From Argopecten irradians (Eukaryota > Mollusca > Bivalvia > Pectinida > Pectinidae): a stretch of 64,000 bases of DNA. Positions within the stretch are counted from its first letter, which is position 1; each line of letters begins with the position of its first letter. A program made the translations under genes and the position numbers. The notes under the pieces are model-generated. The model was not told the DNA's origin. It saw only the letters and a list, made by a program, of their open reading frames with translations, and did no database searches. The DNA lies in the NCBI RefSeq assembly GCF_041381155.1, contig NC_091141.1, positions 19,860,828 through 19,924,827 on the forward strand, in the 5' to 3' direction. Shown here in pieces: positions 35,696 through 47,452 of the stretch.

Positions 35696-38600
35696 ATGAT
35701 GTTGGGTCAAATCGCGAACTTTTGTCCTATAATTTCACGAAGTACCATAGTGAAGAACTCAATTTCTCTCCCGTCAATCTGGCAGACAATTCGCTTGCAC
35801 TTCGGATTTCAATCGACCGGGGCTCACTTTATCGATTTCGCGTCAATAACACTCGAAGCTAATGAAAGGCCGGAAGACCTGTTTCAGAGAATAACGGCGT
35901 TTATTGAGGATAATTTACTTCGTCGCGACATGGGAATCACTCATCACGGACAAGAAATCGCTGACGATGAAGAACTGTCTCCCACCATTGAAAACATGGC
36001 AGTCTTAACATGGCTTCGCCTAATAAACCCTGAACTTCCTCGTCTTGTTAAACAGCGATACGGTACCGAATTGAGAACACGAACTCTTGCATCAATTAAG
36101 CCGGAAATATCGCAGGCTTTAGATTCATTGTTAGATGAAATAAGAGCTAGCGACGATGCCAAAGTGATGAGAGCAGCGATATCGAACACTCGATCTCAAG
36201 GTCTCGCGTTTCCGCCCAAGCCCACCCCGCGTCCACGCGCTACCGTTTCATCGAAATCGTGCCCCCTCTGTAAGGAAGCAGGCCGGCCAAGCACACACTT
36301 CCTCAGTAAATGTACATTTTTACCCTTGAATGATCGAAAATACCTCGCTAAAGCGCGATGTGTTATGAATTCGGATGCTGCACCCAGTGACGAAGAAGAC
36401 TCCGATTCTTCCAATACCGCGCGTGTCGAAGTTAGTGTGAATAGGGTACAAATCCGCCAATCACCGTATCTCGACGCCTTTTATGGACATCACACAGTTC
36501 GTTTAACGATTGACAGCGGCGCGACAGGCAACATGATTCATTCGTCAATAACTGCTAAGTTAGGCGTACATGTAAACAAGTCATCACATGTCGTGAGTCA
36601 GGCTGACGGTATCTCCGCATTACACGTTATCGGTGAAACGCGCTTCTCATTTCATCACAATGGTCATGATTTGTTTTTCGAAGGTCTTGTTGTGGACAAT
36701 ATCGCGACAGATGTTCTCGCGGGTATCCCGTTTATGGAGAAAAACGACATCTCTATCCGACCATCTCGACATGAAGTAGTCATAGGCGATAACTACGCGT
36801 ACACGTATGGTTCCCAGCTACGAGGATCAAACCAACACATCGTACAGCGTGCACAAGTTCTTCGTGCTCCGGTCGCCACAACAACCACTGTATGGCCGGG
36901 CGAATTCCTTGAAGTGAAACTCCCTGACGATGTTGCGCCTTCTGATGAAACTTTCTCTATAGAGCCTCACCCCACGACTGATGAACCGTTTTCCTGGCCG
37001 CCACCGTCTCTTGTATCTAGCGTGGCAGGGACAATCAGAATACCCAACCTTACTACTGAACCTCAAACTGTTAAACGAAACGAGCACCTGTGCAAAATCC
37101 GATCAACATTTTGCCCCGAACCGCTCCCACCGTTAAGTGATATGAACATGTCAACCAAAACTCAAACTCAAAAAGCCGGAAACGTTAGGTATTCTGACAG
37201 TGTAAACCTAGACCCTGATAATATTCTGTCTGGAGATGTGAAATCCCGCTTTCAAGACTTGTTAGGTCAACACGATAGTGTCTTCAACCCTACCTTCTCT
37301 GGTTATAACGGCGCTGTTGGTCCATTGAAGGCTACGGTAAATATGGGCCCGGTACAACCCCCTCAGAGGAAGGGAAGACTGCCCCAATATAGTAAACACC
37401 AGTTGGATGAACTTCAAAATAAGTTTGACGAGCTCGAGGGTCTGGGCGTTTTTCGTCGCCCCGAGGATGTGAGCGTAAATGTAGAGTATGTGAATCCATC
37501 CTTCCTCGTAAAAAAGCCTAACGGTGGCTTTCGGTTAGTTACCGCGTTCGCCGACGTAGGACGGTACAGTAAACCCCAACCATCGCTCATGCCCGATGTG
37601 GACTCCACGTTGAGACAGATCGCACAATGGAATTACATCGCCGTCACAGATCTGACAAAATCGTTTTACCAGATCCCGCTTGATAAAAACTCTATGAAGT
37701 ACTGTGGTGTAGTGACTCCGTTTCGAGGCGTCCGCGTTTATGCCCGGTCTGCCATGGGTATGCCCGGTTCTGAAACGGCTTTGGAGGAATTGACATGCCG
37801 TGTTCTCGGTCATCTCGTTCAGGAAGGAATCGTTGCGAAAGTAGCAGACGATCTCTATTGCGGGGGAAACTCGGAAGAGGAATTGCTATCAAACTTCGGT
37901 CGATTACTGGATGCCTTACAAAAGTCTGGCTTGAATCTCTCCTCGACCAAAACCGTAATTGCACCAAAGGAAGTCACAATCCTCGGATGGATTTGGCGTC
38001 AAGGAACGCTCAGAGCATCGGCACACCGAATCGCCGCACTCGCCTCGTGTGAACCACCGACAACAGTCACTGGTCTGCGTTCTTTCGTTGGAGCCTATAA
38101 GGTACTCGCACGCGTCATAAAAAGCTGTTCGTCTTTAATATCGCCACTCGATAGCGCTACTGCTGGAAGGGAGTCGAAAGACAAAATATTATGGTCCGAT
38201 GAACTGTTGTCGTCTTTCCGTAAAGCTCAGACCGCTTTGAGCACCAACAAGTCCATAACATTACCGCGATCAAACGACCAATTGTGGATAGTCACCGACG
38301 GTGCAGTCAAGTGTAAAGGTCTGGGAGCGACTTTGTACATCGCGCGCGGTAATAAACTACTGCTTGCCGGCTTCTTCAGTGCCAAACTGCGACAGAATCA
38401 GAGTCTATGGATTCCCTGTGAAATTGAAGCCCTTTCGATTGCTTCCGCTATAAAACACTTCAGCCCTTACATTATCCAGTCTACGGCTTCGGCTTGCGTG
38501 TTAACAGACAGTAAACCATGTGTGGAAGCTTACGAAAAACTGTGTAGGGGCGAGTTCTCGGCTAGCCCGCGTGTCTCCACATTTTTGGCTACCGCTAGTC

Positions 38601-40315
38601 GATATCAAATTTCTATCAGACATGTCGCCGGTGCTGCTATCTTACCGTCGGACTTTTCTAGCCGGAATGCCGCAGAGTGTGAAGAGCCCAACTGTCAAGT
38701 TTGTTCGTTCATTCGGTACACCGAAAGCTCTGTGGTACGCCACATTACCACAGAAGATGTGTTGAACGACTCAGTGAAGCTGCCGTACATAAGCAGACCT
38801 GCGTGGATATCTATTCAGAGTGAATGTTCTGACCTGCGTCGCACACATGCCCACTTGAAACAAGGGACACGGCCGTCGAAAAAACTCACAAATATCAAGG
38901 ACGTCAAACGTTATCTACAATCTGCCTCAATTGCACAAGACGGACTTTTGGTTGTGAAGAAAGATATCCCGTTTGAACCACAGCGTGAACGAATAATCAT
39001 TCCGCGCAACGTATTGGAAGGTCTTCTGACGTCGCTCCATATCAAATTGGACCACCCGTCAACTCATCAACTCAAAGCCGTTGTACATCGCTATTTCTTC
39101 GCCCTCGACATGGACAAGGCAGTTGAACGAACAACATCCGGATGTCATCAATGTGCGTCACTCAGCAAAATTCAGCGTCACACTCGGGTGCAAAGCACTG
39201 GGGATCCCCCAGCAAAAATCGGTCTGATGTTTGCGGCAGATGTTATGAAACGCGAACGCCAACTTATTCTCGTGGTTCGCGAGTACGTCACATCGTTCAC
39301 TGCCGCGATAATATTGGAAAACGAACGACGCGAATCTCTTCGTGACGGTCTGATCTACTTGTGCTCGGAAATGCATCCGTTAGACGGCCCATTCTCCGTT
39401 ATTCGAACAGATGGCGCGCCTGGGTTTTCCGCTCTCGTGAACGACAAGGACTTGTCTAAACACCGATTGAGGATTGAAATCGGCCGTGTCAAAAACCCAA
39501 ACAAAAATCCTGTTGCCGAACGCGCGATCCAGGAATTGGAGGACGAAATCCTACGACAAGACCCTACGTGCAGAGCAGTAACACCTCTCCTCTTAGGACT
39601 CGCTGTGTCCCGGATGAACACGCGCTTTCGAAACCGAGGGTTGTCCGCTCGTGAAATGTGGACTCAACGAGATCAGTTCACTCACCATCAAATCCCAGTT
39701 GACGACCAGCAATTGATTTCGCGTCAACACGATCTCAAAACCGCAAACCATCCTTATAGTGAGAAGTCGAAATCACCGTCCAACTGTCTGCCTACGCCTC
39801 CGCAAAGTCGCGTTGGAGACATCGTGTACGTGAACGACGACCGTAATAAGTTCTACGGAAGGGACAGATATATCGTTGTATCTTGTGACGGTCAGTGGCG
39901 TAACATTTGTAAGTTTGCAGGATCTCAACTCCGTAAATCGTCATACCGCGTGAAGGATTCTGACTTGTTTAAGGTTCCTTCCACCACTTCGACAAGAACG
40001 GAAAGAGAAACTCTCGCGTCTGACAATTCTGTACTCAACGATGAGGACGAGTCGGACTCGTGTAATGAAACATTGCCAACTAGTATTGGAAACAGACCGA
40101 TGACATTTCGCGAAAATGAGCAACCGCTAGAAACTCCACAACCACAACCACTACCCGAAATTCCTAGCGTCATATCGGAGATACCAGCGCATGAATTCAA
40201 CCCTCAGTCGACCCTTAACAATGGACAAGAAACTTTCACAACCCCGATCGTAACCAACAGGCCTCGCCGGGAAATCCAGCGTCCCAAGTATCTGGATGAC
40301 TATGTGACTGATTAA
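35696..40315 (+). CDS. Gag-Pol polyprotein of the LTR retrotransposon
   Basis: One open frame of 1539 codons with no internal stop. Gag-like N-terminal part (about 1-180), then a zinc knuckle variant starting CPLC near residue 188. Aspartic protease DSGATGNM at about 273. Reverse transcriptase with GGFRLVTAF (about 611), [13 protein letters not shown] and the catalytic VADDLYCGG (about 716). RNase H with VTDGA (about 866), CEIEAL and LTDSKP. Integrase with HIKLDH...CHQC zinc motif (about 1114) and DDE residues in [14 protein letters not shown] (about 1236) and [10 protein letters not shown] (about 1272). The Asp/Glu residues look intact. Two ATGs in a row open the frame at 35696; the frame is open back to 35639. 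A separate upstream frame ends one base before this start, so Gag may begin further upstream by frameshift. Confidence 0.92.
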   Translation: MMLGQIANFCPIISRSTIVKNSISLPSIWQTIRLHFGFQSTGAHFIDFASITLEANERPEDLFQRITAFIEDNLLRRDMGITHHGQEIADDEELSPTIENMAVLTWLRLINPELPRLVKQRYGTELRTRTLASIKPEISQALDSLLDEIRASDDAKVMRAAISNTRSQGLAFPPKPTPRPRATVSSKSCPLCKEAGRPSTHFLSKCTFLPLNDRKYLAKARCVMNSDAAPSDEEDSDSSNTARVEVSVNRVQIRQSPYLDAFYGHHTVRLTIDSGATGNMIHSSITAKLGVHVNKSSHVVSQADGISALHVIGETRFSFHHNGHDLFFEGLVVDNIATDVLAGIPFMEKNDISIRPSRHEVVIGDNYAYTYGSQLRGSNQHIVQRAQVLRAPVATTTTVWPGEFLEVKLPDDVAPSDETFSIEPHPTTDEPFSWPPPSLVSSVAGTIRIPNLTTEPQTVKRNEHLCKIRSTFCPEPLPPLSDMNMSTKTQTQKAGNVRYSDSVNLDPDNILSGDVKSRFQDLLGQHDSVFNPTFSGYNGAVGPLKATVNMGPVQPPQRKGRLPQYSKHQLDELQNKFDELEGLGVFRRPEDVSVNVEYVNPSFLVKKPNGGFRLVTAFADVGRYSKPQPSLMPDVDSTLRQIAQWNYIAVTDLTKSFYQIPLDKNSMKYCGVVTPFRGVRVYARSAMGMPGSETALEELTCRVLGHLVQEGIVAKVADDLYCGGNSEEELLSNFGRLLDALQKSGLNLSSTKTVIAPKEVTILGWIWRQGTLRASAHRIAALASCEPPTTVTGLRSFVGAYKVLARVIKSCSSLISPLDSATAGRESKDKILWSDELLSSFRKAQTALSTNKSITLPRSNDQLWIVTDGAVKCKGLGATLYIARGNKLLLAGFFSAKLRQNQSLWIPCEIEALSIASAIKHFSPYIIQSTASACVLTDSKPCVEAYEKLCRGEFSASPRVSTFLATASRYQISIRHVAGAAILPSDFSSRNAAECEEPNCQVCSFIRYTESSVVRHITTEDVLNDSVKLPYISRPAWISIQSECSDLRRTHAHLKQGTRPSKKLTNIKDVKRYLQSASIAQDGLLVVKKDIPFEPQRERIIIPRNVLEGLLTSLHIKLDHPSTHQLKAVVHRYFFALDMDKAVERTTSGCHQCASLSKIQRHTRVQSTGDPPAKIGLMFAADVMKRERQLILVVREYVTSFTAAIILENERRESLRDGLIYLCSEMHPLDGPFSVIRTDGAPGFSALVNDKDLSKHRLRIEIGRVKNPNKNPVAERAIQELEDEILRQDPTCRAVTPLLLGLAVSRMNTRFRNRGLSAREMWTQRDQFTHHQIPVDDQQLISRQHDLKTANHPYSEKSKSPSNCLPTPPQSRVGDIVYVNDDRNKFYGRDRYIVVSCDGQWRNICKFAGSQLRKSSYRVKDSDLFKVPSTTSTRTERETLASDNSVLNDEDESDSCNETLPTSIGNRPMTFRENEQPLETPQPQPLPEIPSVISEIPAHEFNPQSTLNNGQETFTTPIVTNRPRREIQRPKYLDDYVTD

Positions 40316-40614
40316 TAAGTAAACCTTTTTGATTGAACGTGTTAGTTATGGAGTGACTAGTGACCATGTACCAGTAATGTTTTTCCAACGCCTTTTAATT
40401 GTTTCTTATTTTTCTAAGTGCCAAATAGGTAGCTTTGTAATAACTTTTCCGATTCCAATTATCGGATGTAACTTTGAACTCTAATCTTTTGAATATGTTA
40501 AGTGTGTATTTTTTGTGAAAATAACCGGGGCAGAATAATCCCCTTACACGCACGAGGGCAGTCTACCCAATGAGTGTGTTCATGTTTAAAAGTATATACT
40601 ATAATTCTCTCTTT

Positions 40615-40630
40615 GAAAGAAAAAAAGCGG
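40615..40630 (+). other. Polypurine tract
   Basis: GAAAGAAAAAAAGCGG lies two bases before the 3' LTR, the expected place for plus-strand priming. Confidence 0.7.
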
Positions 40631-40632
40631 TA

Positions 40633-40778
40633 GCGCCAGTATATTGGTAGTAAATTCCGGATCCGCATTATCCGGAATTGGTTCATTATATTACGCTCGC
40701 CTTGATGACGTCATTACAAGCTTTACAGTCTGCGTTTGTGTTGTGATTTGTCTTCCAACGTTTAGCCTAATATTGGCG
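40633..40778 (+). repeat. 3' LTR (146 bp)
   Basis: Differs from the 5' LTR at two positions (a T/G after 'tatattg' and a C/A in 'ggtt(c)cattat'). TGACGTCA at 40706-40713. Confidence 0.9.
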
Positions 40779-42149
40779 CTGTATGTATATACGGAAGGGA
40801 ACTTCAAATTTCCCATGGGGTTATTGGAATACATGGCTAGTTGTGCCTTATTATAAGTCAGATAAATGTTGAATAAACCGTAGGAGCAAAACAGGTTATC
40901 TTGGAGAGCGGATTTAAGAAAACAGACAGATGGACGGATAAATTGAAATTGCATGCAATATCCCCTGTGTCGGTGAAAGCGGGTATAATTAAAAGTTAAA
41001 AACTTTGGAAATGTCTTATATTGTTTCGAAAGACTGTCCAAAGTGTTTGCATAACATCACTATTGTTATAGTATTGTATTGGAATGAGTGATGAAACCCT
41101 ACTTGGATCTAGTTGTGGGCAAGGGGGAAATAACTCTAAATCACATTTGGAACTTTGGAACTCTTTTGTTGTGAAAGATAGAACATGATCTTCACAAACA
41201 TATCTGTGCTCGAGATCTTGAATCTGCTGGATTATGCCTGATACCTTTAAGTCTCTTCTATTCTTACACACACAACCCCACTTATTTCTTACCAATATCA
41301 AGTACTAAATGAGAGTTAACTGAACCTTTAAAATGTAAAACGTCAACACTGTCTCTTCTCTACATCGGACTCTATCATGACAATATCTTAACTTGAGTAA
41401 CAAACGGTATTCCGCATGGTAACACAACGACGTACCCAAAGTTCGCCATCGAAGACTGATATTTTTTGACCTTTGACCTAGTTATGTGCGTATATAGAGC
41501 AAGATAGTACTATTTCCCAAAGATGGGTCGCTCTATTTGAACTCAGACCAATCCAATGCAAAAATAAAGGTCAATATCCACTATAATCCTTCTCTCTTAA
41601 CACACTCACACAGAAGTAGTCACCTAATTACAATTCGTGCGTCATGGGTTTAATTTACACACATTGCGATAAGCAAAAATGCACACTCAATTAAGAACAC
41701 AAACGTATACCAGTGCTCTAAAATTCTTACCAATGTCTGGGGGGGAACCTTCATGATTATTTCTTCGCCAAAGAAACCTACTGTTTGTATATGATATGAT
41801 CATAAACATGTTTATGGAATAATCTATTACTTCATTTCACACAAGCCATACACCCCATGTCACTGACTATTATTTCACACTAAAAAAACCATAAGGTCAA
41901 ATCCAATATCCAGATAATGAATACAATCTACAACATCCAGAGGAACGGAAATTACACTAACTTTCTCTATTGCGGCGGCAACACAATTGGAATATACTGC
42001 TACGTCTAGAAACAGCTCTCATCATCAGTAGTACCGTACATGGTGGTCTGGATATAATACTCTTTTTAATGTCTAACCATAGAAAAGTCAGACATCAAAG
42101 AAAAACAAATTATGTTGGCAACACTTAGTACAGACCCCCTAAATCTGAA
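40779..42149. other. Intergenic, no gene seen
   Basis: A 116-codon minus-strand frame overlaps the 3' LTR and a 101-codon frame lies at 40996-41301. Neither has a recognisable domain. Confidence 0.45.
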
Positions 42150-43085
42150 CGTATCTTCACGGACATTTCACCTATTGAAAAGCTGTTTTAAGATTTTCAT
42201 ACATTAGACCTGTCTGAAGCTCTTTATTCCAGCATACTGCAGGGTGTCTTAGTTATTGTCAAGAAGTCGTTTATGTTTGCCAATTTTGGACCCTGTGGCC
42301 ATGGATTAACGTTAAGGTCATTCATTTGACAAACAGCTTTGTAGCCCTTTATTCAAGAATACGTAAGGTCTAACATCATGTTCCGATGCCTTTCAGTTAT
42401 TGAGAAGAAGTCGTTTGAATGAAAAGTGTATGCATGACGGACGGCGCACCAAGTACGATCACTATGTCACCCTGACCTATCGGGCAAGATGATTTAAGAA
42501 CATTTGCCCTTCATCCCAACATGCTACATGTATAATACCAGGTCTCTAGTCCTCTTAATTATTCACAGGAACTCGTTTAAAGATTTTAGTCTATTTGACC
42601 CATGTAATCATAATATAGGTCAAGGTCATTCATTTGATCAAACTTGGTAGTCCTTCATGCTAGCATTCTACAGTCCCAATATCAGATTCCAATGCCTCTT
42701 AGTTATTCACAATAAGTCGCTTAAAGTTTTTAGCCTATTTGACCCTTGTAACTTTAAATGAACTTGGTAGCCTATCATGCCAGCATACTACAAGCCTTAT
42801 CAGGTATCTAGGCATCTTAGTTATTCACAAGAAATCGTTTAAAGATTTAGCTTTTTTGACTTCTGTGACCTTGAATGAAGGTCAAGGTAATTCATTTCCA
42901 CAAACTTGGTAGTCCTTCCAGCATTCTACATGCCTAATATCAGTTTCTTTGGGCCTTTCGGATATTGAGAAGAAGTCGTTTGGATGACAAGTTTACGAAG
43001 GACGAAATGCGAACAGCGCACGACAATGGATGAAGCATGGTGACTATAGGTCATCCTGACCCTTCGGGTTAGATGACCTCATGAC
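42150..43085. repeat. AAGGTCA-rich interspersed repeat, copy B (about five units)
   Basis: Units of about 140-150 bp with 'acaagaa(a/g)tcgtttaaagattt', 'tgaccttgaatgaaggtcaa' and 'acttggtagtccttc'. It ends in 'gagaagaagtcgtttggatga', a CG-rich tail, and 'ttagatgacctcatgac'. Longer than copy A at 29826-30424 by extra internal units. Confidence 0.8.
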
Positions 43086-43189
43086 ATTAAAATGAACTAA
43101 TGGGCGTTAGAATTGTACCCACTGTCCTTATTGTATGATCTTATAAGGTGACCAAATTCAGAATCGTATCTTAGCATCTTTTCTTCCTA

Positions 43190-43577
43190 ACTTACTTTAT
43201 ACTTCCTAACGTCACCCGTGACACCTCCTCACGTTATGTCTTCGATTGTGAGGTAGGCTCTGGGCTCTGTCTCCTTGCCGAGACACACCCTGCTTAGCGT
43301 TCAGCATTAAGCGAGTAGGACGACTGGTTCGCCTGTTGTCAGTATAATGTGACTGGGTGGGATGTGTTGCTTGGTGTCTTCGGCGGCATGTTTCAGTGAT
43401 ATAGCACTATGAAAAGGACAAGAGTTCCACTATAGAAGAAGACACAACATGAATATAACGCAGTCTCCCATATCACATACCAGGCACTTCATACACGCGA
43501 GACACTGCATACATGGATGCCGTCCTTACATGACCCTGGCTGTTAATAGGACGTTGATTTAATCAAACAAACATTAA
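43190..43577 (-). repeat. TTTGTTTG-headed bivalve-type repeat, fuller copy
   Basis: On the minus strand it reads 'tttgtttgattaaatcaacg', 'agccagggtcatgtaaggac', 'gggagactgcg', 'gtgctatatcactgaaacat', 'aagacaccaagcaacaca', and ends near 'aggaggtgtcacgggtgac'. Its first 140 bp match 35214-35350. A further scrap ('aaggacggcatccggtgtatg') sits at 43680-43701. This type is widespread in bivalves by my recollection. Confidence 0.7.
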
Positions 43578-43709
43578 AAACGATTTTATAGAGTCAAGAA
43601 TGCAGGAATCGGTCTACCGCGAAAGCAAACTGGTTGATTCGCTGATTTTTACTGACGTACTACTACAGCTATAGTCATTTAAGGACGGCATCCGGTGTAT
43701 GTCATTTGA

Positions 43710-44974
43710 TATATTCTACGGTGTTGCCCCACCAAAGGACAGAACCAAGAGATTTTTCCCCAGAATTAATTTAGTAACAATAGTATTTTTTTTTAAATAG
43801 TAATATCAACATTGACCGACATATTATGATTTAAACTAATTGATATGCGTATTACGGTCTCCCTTTGTTCTAAGAAGTTAGACGAAAATCTTTAGCAAAA
43901 TGAAGCTGCTAGAAAGCAATGGCCATTGAAGGATGCACTTTCATGAAGGATGTTGGATGAGAAAAAGCTTATACTTATGTAATCAGTACCTGGTAAACTT
44001 TTTGTTAGTATTATTTCGCGATACCTATAGGCTACTAAATGTAAACTGAGACATAGAGCCTCGTCTGATGTCTGATTGACGCCAGCAAAAAAGGTACCAA
44101 ATTTTGTCGCCTTTTACGATCATGCAATTGGTATAGCAGGTGCAATTCTAACGCCCTTCATGAGACGATGGCAACATTGATTGTTCCCTTTAACCGTGGG
44201 CAAAGGACACATACTGTCGTATTTGATCTTTATTACCTTAATGCTTATACAGTTTCTGGAATGCAACATGTCATTGTGTATATGTTAAATCACCACTGTC
44301 AGTATTATATGTCATACTCTTTCAAAACGGATAAGTAGAATTTCCGAAAAAATATTATAAACATGAGTTTATGATGATAATTTCAAGGTTTGGTCGAAAT
44401 ACACACCTCATCATCACGTTCTACTCTTACAGTAAAGTCGATAATATATGACAGTGTACTCTCAGTACTTTGATATTATGGAAAAAAAATAGGGGGTAGG
44501 GGAAATTAATCTAAAAAAACGTGGCATATCCAGTGATTCATCAACTTGAGCTGTTTATGGTGAAACGATGATAATCTGAATATAATTTTAAACATCAAAA
44601 TTTTAGGGTACTCGAGTAGTGCCTTACTTACTTATTCTGTCGCTCAAACGAAAAATAAAAAAACTTCAAAAAGTCGTATTTTCTGTCATATTTGATATTT
44701 ACGTTCGATTTGTGATAGAATGATATTGGATACAACCAAGTGTGATATGTCGTTAAAAAGGCATTTTTATGTGGTATTTTCAATCACAACGAAAACGCGA
44801 TTTTAATGTTTTTACTATGACTTATGCCAGGTAAAAGGCCCAATAGGCTTTAAATTTACCAGTGTTAATGTAGGGGGCGCTGTAGTCATAATAATAGTCC
44901 AATCGGGTTTTAAGTATTATAGACATATGTGTATTAATGCAATTAACTAATTTAAATTCAAAAATCAAAAATTT
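43710..44974. other. Intergenic, no gene seen
   Basis: AT-rich sequence without splice-consistent exons or repeats that I recognise. Confidence 0.45.
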
Positions 44975-46545
44975 ATCGTGGGCGGATTTTCACCCTATAT
45001 GCAACACCTCCTTTCCATATTTCTTTGCCATTTTCGCCCCCAAAACACGAAAATTAACAAATTTAAATTTCGTCTTTTCGCGGCGAAAAGACGAAAAGAC
45101 GAAAAGTCAAACACGAAAAGACGAAAGTGAAGCACGCTAATTAGCGCCTTTAATTTTCGTCTTTTCGCCACAAAAAGACGAAAATTAACAAACCTTAAAT
45201 TTCGTCTTTTCGCCCCGAAAAGACGAAAAATAACAAACCTTTAATTTCGTCTTTTCGTTTTTTCGAAAAGCCCCGAAAAGACGAAAATTAACAAACCTTA
45301 ATTTTCGTCTTTTCGCCCCGAAAAGACGAAAATTAACAAACCTTAAATTTCGTCTTTTCGTCTTTTCGCCTTTTCGCTCCGAAAAATTACAAATTACAGA
45401 TATACTTTGTCATCTTTCATATACGACGGAGATTATAATGTAATTTCTAATGTACAATTATGATGAAGACCATGTCATGTATGTAGTCAAAATGTCTTTT
45501 CAAATAATATACAGTACATTGTACCTACTGATTGACTGACGTTATAATTAACTGTATTTGAGCTATTTCTTGGTACAAGTCCTTCCTTTAAACTCAAAGT
45601 CTTCACGAGTTGTCTTTCATAAAAATATTTTGTTAACAAGTTGATCCGTGGTTCAAACGCTTTCAAATATTACCCGCCGACAACTTTTTTTTTTCAAGTT
45701 GTGTAGGGGAGGCAACTCCTGTAAGTACTATGTTTAGCATCTTAAGTTCATTATGTCCTAACAAGATAAGCGTAATTGCTAAATAGGGCGATTAGAACAC
45801 AAAAAATAAGATATTAATGAATTTTAGAAAATGTATCAATCACGCTAAAAGATTTGCGGAATGATGAATCTGTTAGTGGCACGTACCACGTGTGAGAAAT
45901 CTACGTAACTGCTGTAAACATACATGTTGACTTATGTTTTAAAACTTCTAATCTTAGTTATTGATGAAGATACTTGTAATACTATCAATTTAATAAATCG
46001 ATTGTTATCATAAACTAGTTTGATGCTTCCATATTGTACAATTAAGTCAATATTAAGATAAACAGTATTTCAAAATGACTTCCACACCGGACCGGAAGAC
46101 GAAAAGACGAAAATTATGGTTTGTTAAATTTCGTCTTTTCGGGGCGAAAAGACGAATAGACGAAAATTAAGGTTTGTTAATTTTCGTCTTTTCGGGTTGT
46201 AAAGACGAAAAGACGAAAATTAGGTTTGTTAATTTTCGTCTTTTCGTGGCGAAAAGACGAAAATTAAGGTTTGTTAATTTTCGTCTTTTCGGGTTGAAAA
46301 GATGAAGGACGAAAATTAAGGTTTGTTAATTTTTCGTCTTTTCGGGGCGAAAAGACGAGATTTTTGAAGGCGAAAAGACGAGAATTAAAGTCGCTAATTA
46401 GCGTGTATCACTTTCGTCTTTTCGTGTTTGAGTTTTTGTTAAATTTCGTCTTTTCGGGGCGACAATACGAAATGACGAAATCAAAGGTTTCTTAATTCTC
46501 GTTTTTTCGGAGCGAAAAGACGAACAGACGAAATGGCACAAATCA
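44975..46545. mobile_element. Fold-back element with CGTCTTTTCG tandem-repeat arms
   Basis: Left arm about 44975-45385 and right arm about 46095-46545 are reverse complements over several hundred bases. They share the distinctive piece 'cacgctaattagcg' next to 'cgaaaagacgaaagtg' (45112-45146 and 46398-46427). Each arm is itself a tandem array of 'aacaaaccttaatttt' plus 'cgtcttttcgccccgaaaag', a palindromic core, in units of about 45 bp. The 700-bp middle has no coding signal. Outermost ends 'gggcggattttcacc' and 'ggtggctgatttgtgcc' are related. The design is like Drosophila FB elements; no transposase is present. Confidence 0.82.
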
Positions 46546-46703
46546 GCCACCGTAGAGAAGCGATATTTATTAATAAATGGTCCTTAGTGGCCAAAAGGGC
46601 ATCGCCAGAAACCCGTATTAATTTTTGGATTGTTTTTGTAAAACGTATCGTGTATGAAACATCCGATATACCAGAAACCAACATTATATACATGTATTAT
46701 CCC

Positions 46704-47452
46704 GCCTCAGACAAGAATCTTGTATTTATATTGGTTAAAATGACGTCACGTGATATCCAAGATATAGTCTTATACCGCCTCAGACAAGACTCTTGTATTC
46801 CTATTGGTTAAAATGACGTCACGTGATATCCAAAATATAGTCTTACCCCGCCTCAGACAAGAATCTTGTCTTCATATTGGTATAATTGATTTTTTGTTTT
46901 CATACCAAATCTGGCTTTCTGATTGGCCAATATTTTTTTGCATACCACTATGAAAAAAATATCCCGAGAATGGCGCGAAACCCCGACGTTATCGTGACGT
47001 CACAGTAGAGACATTGACGTTGCGTATTGATTCGGAAAAAAAGAATCCCTTGAAAAACCACTATAATGTTACATTTAAACATACTTCATTTTATCAACTA
47101 GAGTCTAAAATTGATTAGAAGTATTGATGTCACTATTTTTTTTAATTTTATCGGGGTATGAAAAAAAAATGTTCGCAAACTTTTGTGAGAACGCGGATTC
47201 ACACACAGTTTGCAAACAATTTTTTTTTCATACCCCGATAAAATTAAAAAATAGTGACATCAATGATTAATAAAATGACGTCACGTGATATCCAAAATGT
47301 AGTCTTATCCTGCCTCAGACAATTATCTTGTATTCATATTGGTTAAAGTGACGTCACGTGATATCCAAAATAAAGTCTTACCCCGCCTCAGACAAGAATC
47401 TTGTATTCATATTGGTTAAAATGACGTCACGTGATATCAAAGATATAATCGT
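46704..47452. repeat. 73-bp tandem array carrying TGACGTCACGTG, interrupted
   Basis: Unit: 'gcctcagacaagaatcttgt', 'attcatattggttaaaa', 'tgacgtcacgtgatatcc', 'aaaatatagtcttacccc'. Two units lie on the left and three on the right of an insertion at 46883-47270. Each unit has a CRE-type octamer overlapping a CACGTG E-box. Confidence 0.85.
46883..47270. mobile_element. Palindrome-centred element, copy B, inserted in the 73-bp array
   Basis: 388 bp flanked by TA on both sides (46881-46882, 47271-47272), splitting one array unit at its ATTGG-TA-AAATG stretch. The central hairpin arms (about 47110-47180 and 47195-47260) are long and nearly perfect, with 'cggggtatgaaaaaaaa' mirrored. Related to copy A at 28288-28612. 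Ends 'tataattgat' and 'atcaatgattaata' are weakly inverted. Confidence 0.75.

Larger units (their letters stand above)
35364..40778 (+). mobile_element. LTR retrotransposon, Ty3/gypsy-like, apparently complete
   Basis: 5415 bp with two 146-bp LTRs that differ at two positions by hand comparison. A primer-binding site follows the 5' LTR, a single Gag-Pol frame (35696-40315) fills the interior, and a purine-rich tract precedes the 3' LTR. Domain order protease, reverse transcriptase, RNase H, integrase excludes Copia. The RT motifs fit Ty3/gypsy better than BEL/Pao. High LTR identity and the open frame imply recent insertion. A clear 4-6 bp target duplication was not seen; only CTG is shared, if the LTR begins one base later. 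The insertion lies next to a truncated TTTGTTTG repeat. Confidence 0.9.

Noticed and set aside
35944-40200. Antisense and alternative-frame ORFs inside the LTR element
   Set aside because: Shadows of the Gag-Pol frame.
35364-40778. BEL/Pao or Copia assignment of the LTR element
   Set aside because: RNase H precedes integrase, which excludes Copia; RT motifs look closer to Ty3/gypsy than to BEL/Pao, though a tree is needed to be certain.
40691-41301. Minus-strand ORFs of 116 and 101 codons
   Set aside because: One runs through the 3' LTR antisense; neither shows a domain.
46533-46811. 92-codon plus-strand ORF
   Set aside because: Starts in the arm of the fold-back element and ends in the 73-bp array, so it is a chance frame across repeats.
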